Positions 34,598-43,566 of a DNA stretch of 64,000 nucleotides are shown here, in pieces. Numbering within the stretch: the first letter of the stretch is position 1; each line of letters opens with the position of its first letter. Source of the stretch: Melampsora larici-populina 98AG31 (Eukaryota > Basidiomycota > Pucciniomycetes > Pucciniales > Melampsoraceae). The stretch covers positions 124,001-188,000 of the forward strand of contig NW_006768815.1 of NCBI RefSeq assembly GCF_000204055.1, given 5' to 3'. Below the pieces are notes generated by a model. The model searched no databases. It saw only the letters and a program-made list of their open reading frames with translations, and was not told the origin of the DNA. The position numbers and the translations under genes are program-made.

Positions 34598-37353
34598 TTA
34601 AAATGTGGGATTAGCTTCGTCCTTGAGGTACTGTCGATATAATACGGCATTTTCATGGAGTCGGACACGTTGTCCAAACCCAAACCCGAAACGTTCCATC
34701 ACTGCACAGCTAAGCTCGGAGGATAGAAACATCTCAAAATTGACGATGTTGTATTTCTTGAGCAAATCACGAGTTTCTTGGTCGTCCTCGTCGATCGAAC
34801 AAAAGTTGAGGTAACAGTCAAAGTGAGGGAGTGGCCTTGGGGCTGGGGAATCTGATTGGGGTGTAGACTCGTGGTGTGAGACTATTGGGACTTGAGAGGT
34901 TGACTGAACAGAGCTGGCGGTTGAAGCCTTTCTGGAATGTAACTTGCTGATCGGCAACCATCGAAACTCGGGTCCGGTAGGTGGTCTCATTAAGGTGACT
35001 CCAGGCTTATGAATGGCCTAAATTGAAATGATCAAATGGCATTAATCAGAGTCAGTAAACTGAAGTCTTGAAAGAGTGATTTTCAGAAATCAAAAGTGAC
35101 TTACAAGTCCATCTTTGTGTGTGTGTCTTGTTTCAGCTCTCATTGTACTATTCATTGCATTTTATTTCTTTTCTAAACTTGTCTTGCTGTTCTTTCTTTT
35201 CCAAGCAATCACTAGGTAGGTTATCACCTTCATCAGGTTCTAACCCGGTTTGTGGGGGGGGCCGTAGGCCCGGGACTGCCTGTCCGAGAAAGGGTTTTCG
35301 TGGGCGGGGGCGGGTGGGTGGCCCATGAAACCTTGACTTGCCGCTTACTGATTTTCCTGTTTCCTTTGTTTTACTTACTTTGTTCTCTTGTTAGACTTCT
35401 TCTTTTTGATTTACCTTGTATTCCCTTCCTATATCCTGTCGCTTATCTTTTATTGCTTGCTTGATCTTTAACACCGCCTTTACGTTCGCAATTGTCTTCT
35501 ATCTCTCTGTAGGGTGGGAGGGAGGGTTTTGAAAGAAATAAACTATATGTTTCTTTGCGGGGTACAGCGTAAATCTTGTAGATTTGCAATTCGAGTCTGA
35601 AGGTGTTGAGTGATGTAGCGTATACAGAACTTTGGGAATGAAATTTTCGCCAGTTTGTATCGCTCTCTCTCTCTTGGGCCGGGTATTGTCCCGGCCCTGG
35701 TTTCGGACTCATACACCGCGACACTTGTCTCGATGGAACTCACTAGGTAACGTCGTACCTTTGGCCACCTGTGCCAAGAGTTCTGCCCATATGTCCATTG
35801 CCAAATGTGAGAGATGCATCGCCTCGTTGGTGTTGGCTGGGTTGATAATACCCATACACTCTTTACCTCCAATTGAAACACAGCCATACATCGTCATTAG
35901 AGTCACTCGAAGGGCCTGAACATCCGGTTCAACGTGTATAGCCTGTTTGAGAAGATTGATAAGAATCAATTGAAACATTGAAAAAATCAAAAGAAAACTT
36001 ACCGCCATCTCCATCTCATCGACTTGATCATCGGTCAACACATTTGGAAGTTGGTGTTGCAACGCCCGATTAAAATCCACTGTCTGTTCAATTGATTTAA
36101 ACAAAATCAATACCAAATTGAGAATGAGAATAATAAGAAAGACGAAAAGGGCTTACTTTGGAATTGTTTTTGGCGGTTTTCTTTGGGTTGTCCATGAAGA
36201 GACTGAAGCCGACCTCCTTCCCCTTCTTCAAGATGATCATGGCTTGGAACTCCTTCAAAATATCCTCGGATGAAATTTTTGGCATTGCAGTCTTACCAAA
36301 GATGCCACCAGTAGTCACGTAACCCTTAAGTATCACTCTTCCTTCGCTGTCAGCTACCCTCAACATCTTGCCACATCCCTTCTTGTGGCCGTCGCATGCA
36401 TCGAAAAGAGACGACTTGACCTGCCCAAGTGATTGTCCATCGACTTGGATCATGATGTCCAAAGGGGTCTTGACCGGGATGCCATATTCAATGTACGAGA
36501 TGGGCACACCGGATCGTTTGTCGGCGTCAGTGAGGGGATTAGCAAGGAAAAGGTTGAAGTAGAACTTGGCCGGGATTGGTTTGCGCTCCACGGGTTCGAC
36601 ATGGTGATCAGCTTCTCCAGGGCCTGGGCTTGGTGATTGAGTTAGATCCACATATCGATGTGGATCTAATGATAAAGAGATCAGTTGTTTTCTTTTCGGT
36701 AGCTTCTGATAGATAAGGTAAAAGCTTACTTTCAGCAACTCGATTTCTGGCCTCTTGAACGCCAAAGAGAGGGTCCCGATGGACATCTAAATCGTGTTGA
36801 TGTTCTCCAACAGCCGCCATAGGCATTCCAAAGCCTTGGTGGGCTATTGGAAAAACTATTGGTGCGATACCAGCATCAACATTGATTTCTACAAATCAAT
36901 CGAAGGTCAGTTGATATTGAAATGAGAAGGAAGTGAGATTTAAAAAAAAGAACTGACGAATTTGGAAAGGGCAAGAAAATTCCTGGAAGCCTGGCTCGGC
37001 GAAGGGATCGATGTGGACTAAATCGGTGTTGAGGTATTGGCGTCTGCCGTATCGACGGTCCTCCCAATGATGACCGGGTCTGAAAACCAAACAGAAGCTG
37101 ATCAGAGACTTGAAGACGATGAAAGAGAAAAAAAGAAAAGGAACTCACTTGTCAAAATAACAAGGAGTCCCAGTCCTGCCGGGATCAGGACTAAGGCCTT
37201 CTGGCCCAGCCTGACGGGCTCGGCGTCGCGCACTACAAATAAGATGGTCAGTAACAAGTATCGAAAGAAGGAAACAGTTTGGAATACTCACAAATCTTTC
37301 TTTCTGGCCTCTTCTTCCTCAGCAAGTTGTTTCTTTGTTTTTCTGGTGGGCAT
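34598..37353 (-). CDS. Unknown protein carried by the transposon, SAM-like C-terminus (536 aa)
   Basis: Exons: 37353-37292, 37232-37149, 37079-36958, 36888-36730, 36665-36157, 36083-36003, 35942-35769, 35017-34598; GT-AG, phases close with no internal stop. The basic N-terminus (MPTRKTKKQLAEEEEARKKD then RRRARQ) looks nuclear. A middle part has HHWEDRRYGRR and DLVHIDPFAEPGFQEF. A central domain of about 170 residues contains FYFNLFLANPLT and a Cys/His cluster DACDGHKKGCGKM. The final 80 residues (FDCYLNFCSIDEDD ... NIVNFEMFLSS) resemble a SAM-type helical bundle. I do not recognise the family. Its position between matching TIRs, opposite to the transposase, makes it either a second transposition protein or captured cargo. 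The last intron is 751 nt because it holds an inserted element. Confidence 0.75.
35132..35723 (-). mobile_element. 592-bp insertion in an intron, possible solo LTR
   Basis: CTTGT occurs directly before (35127-35131) and after (35724-35728), which looks like a 5-bp target duplication. On the minus strand the insert begins TGTCGCGG, as LTRs do, but ends AA rather than CA. It contains a CT microsatellite, CCGGGTATTGTCCCGG and GC-rich blocks quite unlike the surrounding gene. Removing it and one CTTGT leaves a 154-nt intron. I call it an insertion with fair confidence and a solo LTR with low confidence. Confidence 0.5.
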
Positions 37354-37496
37354 GATGGTATACTGGTGGTTTGGAATAGGTATTGGAAGGTATCGATGGG
37401 AAACAAGAGGTATTGGAAGGTATCGATGGGAAAGAGGTGGTGGGATCAAGGGTAAAGAGGTGAAACGGTAAGCAGCCCAAATTCAATCAAGGGTTG

Positions 37497-37603
37497 CTCG
37501 ACTGTAGGCTACATATGCTTATAAGAATGCCTGTATTGGGCTGTATTGCTGTGAAATTTAAAAAAAATAAATTTCATTTTATCAAGCTATTCTGGATTGA
37601 CTG
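37497..37603 (-). repeat. Right TIR of the 5.0-kb element
   Basis: This is the inverted copy of 32583-32684, ending GGATTGACTG before TA. The start codon of the carried gene (37353) lies 250 bp inside this end. Confidence 0.9.
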
Positions 37604-39563
37604 TACATATCTGTTTAAAATATGACTAATTATTCTTATAAATTTGTATTTCTGATCCTGCTAAAATTTTGTCTGGCCAAACAAACAGGCTTTTCAAAAG
37701 CATTTCTGTTTGGCTGGCTTGATTCCTGTCACAGGTATCAATTCTCTAGTGATCCAACACATCAATTGATTTGTATGTTGGCCCTGGGAATCTCAGCAAA
37801 AGGTATATGTGACACTTCTGATATGATTTGGTGGCATTCAACCAAATTCCTACAAATTGTATGGTGCCAGAACAGGACCCCGGTATGCTCCCTATAAGGG
37901 GTACTGATGTAAAAAGATGACTTTTGAGCTCCCACATAATTGCACTTCATGGGATTATGCACTAGTGACTTAGATTTTGCCGGTTTCTGCCCATTCCAGA
38001 GCTGCTTAAAGGTATCATACAGCTGATTTGGAAAATTGAACTTGTCTGAAAGTAAGGGTATAGCAAGGGGCTTATCTCTGTGGGAGCTCAAAATTCATAT
38101 TTTTACATCAGTATCCCTCATAGGAGCATACCAGGGTCCTGCCAGAACCTCTGGCTACAACTTGATCAGCCTTTCACCTAAGCTTTATTGTCTATTGAAG
38201 GATGCTGCCTTGAATGAAAGCTTACTCATGTTTGTGCAATGAAATTTGAGATTTGTACATGTGAAAATGGCTCAATTTGACTGATTTTTGTTTGTTTGTA
38301 TCACCACTTCTGCACCTCTTCTTAAATCCCTTCCTTTTCTAATTATCAGAGTAAGTTCTTTCAAGCTCTCCTATGAATAACTGTTTGAATTCTTCAATAC
38401 ATCAACATTGATCACACTCATCTTATCTTAAAGAATGAAAACAACTACTCTGCTCTTTACCTTATCAATTTTTGCCAAGTCTTTCTCTTCTGATTTTTTG
38501 AGTTATTATAAAAAGTAAATAGTTAGTGGTTAATATATAATGAATTATAAAAATTAATTATAATGATCTGACTTCAAATTGCGCAAGTAAATAAGAAATC
38601 AGGCATGAATGGTTTCTGAAGTTCTGGTCAGATTTTTCTTAAAATAAAAAAATTGTTATACATTTTGAAATTTTGATTTTAAATTAGCCATATAAATTGC
38701 TCACTAAATTTCTTCATCACAGAAGTCTGCTTGATTGTAGTCCATCATCATATATATTATATTGTGAGAATCACAAAAAGAAAGTGATTTTGTGAAATTC
38801 AAAATAATTAGAAACAATGGACAAGAAGTGATAACATAAGACAGAGAGATCAAGGAATACAGCAAGGCTGTTCCGGCAGCAGGATGAGAAAATTTTTGAA
38901 GCATGAATACTTAAAAAGCTAATTAGTGAAAACATAGTAAGGCTAGATGACAGTCATCTTCAGCTAGGTTTGTCAAAGTGCATCTTCAACAACTGAAACC
39001 ATACATCTATAAAGGCAAACCTCGTGGTAAAGGATTTATCAAGGAGCCGCCTGCAACGCGTCAAATATCTCCTTATCACAAGCTTGAGGGGTTGGGGATG
39101 TTTCTAATTTGTTGAAAAAGAGATATGACCATTGTAGGTCGTAGTCCGGACTGTTTTTTTTGACTGGCCAATCTTTCTATCAACATGACAATGTGGAGAC
39201 CCAGATCAATTTTTTTCCATATTGAGAGGTGGGATTGCAAGACTCACACAGGGGATTGGACATTCAACATTGCATTCATTGCTGAGCAAGTTTCCAAACG
39301 AACTTGCAGCGTCATTCCCAGATGCACTGTGTTCAGACAGATCAATCAGAATGTCCATGTTTCTGTTAGTTGACACAAGATGTTGATCAGAGGTACTCAG
39401 TGGCTAGAAACCTACTCCTTCATTGCCTGTGCTTTCTTCACCTGGCCTTTGACGACCCTTGTCATGACCTGTTGAAGCCAAGCCTTTCAGCTTGCGGTGG
39501 AGCATATCAATTGACCTGATTAGATGACAGAACTTACAGCACAGCTCTTGAACTTGACACACG
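37604..39563. other. Repeat-rich intergenic region
   Basis: The outer TA of the transposon is at 37604-37605. An inverted repeat (37862-38152) follows and is listed separately. 38500-38720 is very AT-rich. No gene is recognised; frames near 39185 and 39404 lack splice or family support. Confidence 0.45.
37862..38152. repeat. Inverted repeat with about 75-bp arms
   Basis: The left arm 37862-37936 and the reverse complement of 38079-38152 share AGGACCC, GGTATGCTCC, TACTGATGTAAAAA and TTTTGAGCTCCCACA, about 85 percent identical by eye. The loop is about 140 bp. It is probably another MITE or a folded-back remnant. The target duplication is not clear. Confidence 0.65.
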
Positions 39564-40260
39564 CTAAACTTGCTTGGGCCGCATGTCTGGCAGCACTGTG
39601 TAATCCACCCATTCGAAATCAGTGTCAATTAGCTTATCAGTGCTAGGTGCAGAGGCCGGATTGTTACAAGCATGTTGTTTATGACAGGAAACATTACAAA
39701 GATGATAAAAAACAGTGATCGACTGACGCTTCGCAGTCGTTGGTGTTTGCGACCATCTTCCCGCCGCCTGCAGCTTTGCACGTCGCAGTGTTTGAACCTT
39801 CTGATCCACTCTTGCCATTCGGTGGTTTTGTTTTGTCCGGCTGTTTCTTTTTGTCCGGTTGTTTCTTTTTGTCCCTTTTACTCTTTTTATGACTCTTTTT
39901 ATGACTCGTTGGCTTCTTCTTTGTATCATCCTTGCCACCCTTTGTATCTTTCTTGTCACATTTTGTTCCAGACGATTTAGGTGGCTTCTTGAACGAATCT
40001 TTGCATTTTTCTTTATCTTTAGTCGGTTTCTTGGGTTTATCGTTTTTTCGCCTTCGCAATACATTATTTGACGGGTCATTTGATTCGTTGTCCGACCAAT
40101 CACCCTGATCACTATACGAGAGCCATCTTCTCTCGCTACTGCTGCTGATGTCCTGATTGTCTGGATGAACCCAACGCGCTTGAAGGCGCCCGCTCACCTT
40201 AGTTTCTCCGACAAGGAAGAGGAGATGAGAGAGGATGGGTAAAAACAAGATAAACTTCAT
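39564..40260 (-). pseudogene. Secreted lysine-rich protein with C-terminal Cys domain, frameshifted
   Basis: ATG 40260 opens with a signal peptide (MKFILFLPILSHLLFLVGET). A Ser/Asp segment and a long Lys/Asp/Pro-rich repeat region (KKKQPDKKKQPDKTK) follow. The first frame ends at TGA/TAA soon after ASVDHCFLSSL. The next frame continues with well-spaced cysteines (HLCNVSCHKQHACNN) to TAG at 39564. A one-base change in the A6 run at 39707-39712 (T6 on this strand) would join both into a 231-residue secreted protein with six to seven cysteines in its last third. A frameshift is therefore inferred, either genuine or an assembly error in the homopolymer. Function is unknown; secretion and repeat composition fit effector-like or wall-associated proteins. 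Confidence 0.6.
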
Positions 40261-40872
40261 TATGTGATAGGAAAAATGGACTTTGTGAGAATTATCTTGT
40301 ATAATTGGCAGTGAGCACCAAAAGATGATTCAAGTCAAGTAGAGTCGAGTGAAATAGTCAACCAATGAAGGCTGATGGGAGGGAATATATTATATGAACA
40401 TCATCCCAGCGGTGGTGAGAATTTGAATTGTCAGCAAGAATGGCCAAATCAATAAATAATAGCGGTTGCCCAATCGAAGGGTTGTTAGGTAAATGAACGT
40501 CCGCAATCCATTCATTTCACTTGCCTGGACACAAGTACTACATATGTATCCGCAAAGCTGGAAAATCAGAAAAACCTGGGCAACTTGGCACATTCAGTGT
40601 CACATACCGATCGATTTCCTTCGCGACTTCGACTACGGATATCACATGATCACATCCACATGGAATTTTCGCGACAGTGAGAGTTGAAGAAGTACGGTTA
40701 CACTGTGACGTCTGTAGTTTTAAGACAGGGGGTGACCTACGTCATGAGAGCCAGCAGCGGCAACAAAATGATAAGGTTGCTGGTCAATTGATCACCCGAA
40801 ATTCATTCATATCACCTCACTGTAAACACTTTCCTAAAAGCTGAAAAATTGATGCAACATAGCACATTCAAT
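40261..40872. other. Intergenic, promoter side of the lysine-rich gene
   Basis: No gene. Two loosely similar blocks (about 40510-40600 and 40800-40870) share CATTTCACTT-like, AGCTGAAAAAT-like and CAACTTGGCACATTCA-like motifs. The 9-bp duplication of the next element ends this stretch (40864-40872). Confidence 0.4.
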
Positions 40873-41437
40873 TGAACTTGACAAAGTCCCTCGCAGGCGG
40901 TAAGACCAAACCTGCGGAGGGACTTGCGCGCAATGTGGCTCTCCTGGCATGAAGAGGTCATGGGAATTAATAGAGGAAAAACGGACTCAATGAAAAAGTT
41001 TTGCAGCAGAAGACTTTTCCAAATTGTACCTGGGGAAATCGAAGTCCTGCTGCATCTGAGTCCAACCTCAACTCAGATCATCCATATTTGGAGTTGTGCT
41101 CAAGTCTTCATTTATGCCAAAAAGGCAGATTTTTGATTTTCAAAAATCCAAAGCAGAGGACAATGTTACACAAATGACACAGTTGTATGTAAATAAAAAG
41201 ACACAATCTGGACAACAATAGAACCTTGGAGGATCTGAATATAGGGTATTGCCCGGAAGGCAAGACTTCCATTGTTTGTGAGGCAATTTGAAAAGCTTTT
41301 GCGTAGCAAAAGTTTCTCATTGAGCCCTTTGACACCTATTAAAACTCACCACCTCTCACACCAGGAAAGCCACATTGTGCCTAAGTCCGTAAGCAGGCTT
41401 TGGGTTTTAATGCCTGCTTGGGACTTTGTTAAGTTCA
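40873..41437. mobile_element. MULE-like non-autonomous element with 9-bp target duplication
   Basis: ACATTCAAT occurs perfectly at 40864-40872 and 41438-41446. Between them the ends are inverted copies: TGAACTTGACAAAGTCCC at the left, the reverse complement of GGGACTTTGTTAAGTTCA at the right. Similarity continues inward for about 250 bp (CAATGTGGCT, TCCTGG, CTCAATGA, TTTTGC, CTTTTC blocks). A 9-bp duplication with very long TIRs is the hallmark of Mutator-like elements. Each end is itself a hairpin (AAGTCCCTCGCAGG paired with CCTGCGGAGGGACTT). No coding capacity is visible. Confidence 0.82.
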
Positions 41438-41446
41438 ACATTCAAT

Positions 41447-42034
41447 ATTGAAGTGCTTGAACAACCTCCTTTGCAAGCAAACTTATCCAAGTCCAACTAG
41501 CTTTGGCCCGTCAGTACAGGTACCACATATAATAAGTTTTTTGGTTTTTTGAGAGTGCAATTGCTATGACACACTGTTGGTATATAGCAAGTTGAGAAGT
41601 CAAACAACAAAATATGTAAAACTAAACAAGAAAAATCTCTGAACTTTGAGCACAGGAAAATTATAACCCAAACATAAGTAACAAACTAGCTTTTTGTTGT
41701 GCAAAGAAAACAAAGATAGAGACACAAAACTCTCTATGCCTGAGAAACACAAAAACATTTTAAAACAAATCCTACTTAAGCAAGATTATATGGTAATTGT
41801 TGAAATCTGAGTACAGAGAGGGCTTTGTTAAGCTAACAATCACACACAATTTAACAGCTGATTGTATATTGCTTTTTGCAATCAAAAAACATTAGTGGTA
41901 CACAAACATAAAAACCCAACCTGAAAACCCATGACAACCCAATTGTTTTTGGGGTTTTGTCCATTGGTTTTCCCTTCCCTGTTGAACAAAACCCCCAAAA
42001 CAATCAGGTTGTTGTGGGTTTTGTCCATGGGTTT
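41447..42034. other. Intergenic with a hairpin element
   Basis: AT-rich and non-coding. It contains most of the 175-bp hairpin at 41893-42067, which runs into the following gene remnant. Confidence 0.45.
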
Positions 42035-42067
42035 TTAGGTTGGGTTTCCAGGTTTGTGTACCGCTAT
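41893..42067. repeat. 175-bp near-palindromic hairpin
   Basis: The arms pair along most of their length: GGTACACAAACAT with the reverse complement of AGGTTTGTGTACC, AAAACCCAACCT with AGGTTGGGTTT, and GGGGTTTTGT with ACAAAACCCC. The outer bases TAG/CTA also pair. It looks like a foldback MITE. Its right arm overlaps the 3' end of the minus-strand frame at 42035-42457. Confidence 0.75.
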
Positions 42068-42457
42068 TCTACCATTGGGCCCTAGACATTGATAAAGTGG
42101 GGAAGTAGTTCCATTGATGAATGTTACACAGCTGGAAAAACCTTCAAGTGCCATAACTTGATATATCTCTTTCTGTTGTTTGGGACCAGGCCACTTCAAG
42201 TAATGGCCACAGTTTGTGTTATTTGAGATACAACAGCAAGTACAATTAATTACAGAACCAATTGAACATTTGTAATATTGTGCAAATTCTCCAACTGCCG
42301 CTCTGTTCCCACTGCTTCCTAAGCGCTCTGGATTGATTGCTAGCGGTTTTTTGACTGGTGGTTGAGGGTTATTTGAAACAGATACAAAGACAGCATGAAT
42401 TTCAATGACTTTCAAGAGGAAATTGTATCCACTTTGACTTGTTCTCATAGTTTTCAA
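42035..42457 (-). pseudogene. Cysteine-rich open frame truncated by the hairpin
   Basis: A 140-codon frame holds a hydrophobic stretch (YNFLLKVIEIHAVFVSVS), then a cysteine-rich part (YKCSIGSVINCTCCCISNN) and CVTFINGTT with glycosylation sites, resembling the secreted part of a small protein. No start codon in a good context with a complete signal peptide is evident, and the last nine codons and stop lie inside the hairpin repeat. I read it as the remnant of a secreted-protein gene cut by an insertion; it could also be an intact but unusual gene. Confidence 0.35.
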
Positions 42458-43566
42458 AATTCAGTCTTGCATTCATGAAGCTGATCATTGATATATAGAA
42501 CTTATAGCTCATTGGGAAATCCACAATTGGTGTAATTTCAAAAAATTGTTAGATGATTCAACTTCATCCAAAATCAAGATAATTGGAATTCTTCTAAAAA
42601 GATATTCATCTTTTTTATGAATTCAATGAAGTTCCATTTGACCTGATCAATTATATATATGAACAGGAGGTCATATGTGACTGTAGATCCAACTGTAGAT
42701 CCAAGAACGTAGAAATTCATTAATTTTCAATCATCACCATGACTGAATCTTATGATTTCAATTCTTAAAAAATGTACAATAAATATACACCACCAACACA
42801 GATGCCTTGGTTTTTCCAATCTGAGGTCTCCTTGGATGGCAAAAGCCTCAGACACAACATCTGAGTAAATGATCCAAGGCAATCTTTGGGGTGGATTAAT
42901 TCTTCCCACACTCAGTCCAAGGGAATTTATATACAAGGATACCTTGGATTTTCTAATCTGAAGTATCTTTGCCAGTAGTGATATCTATCAAACTTCCTTC
43001 CAATAAACAATTGATTTATGAGCTGAGCAATTTTGTCTTCATCTTGGGCCTGACACATGAGGCGTACATTTATCATATCTCATATTATACATCTTGTCTC
43101 TACCTAACATTGTGCTACTTGACTGTTAGAAAAACTGCAGCAGAATTTGATCATGCACAAGAGAAGACTTGCCATGGTGTTCCTCAACCACCCTTAGTAC
43201 ATAAACAAGGTGCGTAACAGGTATTGTCAAAGGGATAATTTCACATACACTGAAAAGTGCAAAACAAACAAGACACCAAAGAAAGGGGCCCTTGAAGTCT
43301 TGCTCATTCAAAATCTAAACACCAATTCAACTGAACATGTGGACTGAGTCTGTTGTACCACATGATTTAAAACTACCATTCTCAATGATTATTATACACA
43401 TATCATTACAAAGGAAAATATTACACTTTGAATTAATGAAAGCATTTGGATCTGTGTAAAAAGATCTGTGCAATTGACTTTACTTACAAGATCTTAGTTG
43501 TACCTCAGAGTAGCAGAAACAAAAAAACAAGTTTGTGATACAGAGAAATCAATGGTCAACACTCTG
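42458..43566. other. Intergenic with direct repeats
   Basis: GATGCCTTGGTTTTTCCAAT at 42802 recurs diverged at 42939 (GATACCTTGGATTTTCTAAT), about 35 bp each. The block 42878-42950 (CTTTGGGG, CAGTCCAAGGGAAT, GATACCTTGGAT) is shared with 59590-59660, so it belongs to a dispersed repeat. No gene is recognised. Confidence 0.5.

Larger units (their letters stand above)
32583..37603. mobile_element. 5.0-kb Tc1/mariner-type transposon carrying a second gene
   Basis: Terminal inverted repeats of about 105 bp (32583-32684 and 37497-37603) begin CAGTCAATCCAGAATAGC on each strand and differ at only a few positions. TA precedes and follows (32581-32582, 37604-37605), the duplicated target of Tc1/mariner elements. 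Inside are a decayed transposase (32804-33940, plus) and an intact eight-exon gene (37353-34598, minus), tail to tail. A separate 592-bp insertion (35132-35723) sits in the last intron of that gene. Simple Tc1/mariner elements are normally 1.3-2.5 kb with one gene, so this layout is unusual. The near-identity of the TIRs argues that the whole block moved as a unit. Confidence 0.82.

Noticed and set aside
42727..42936. Minus-strand frame in the direct-repeat region
   Set aside because: It lies wholly within repeated DNA and has no gene-like features.
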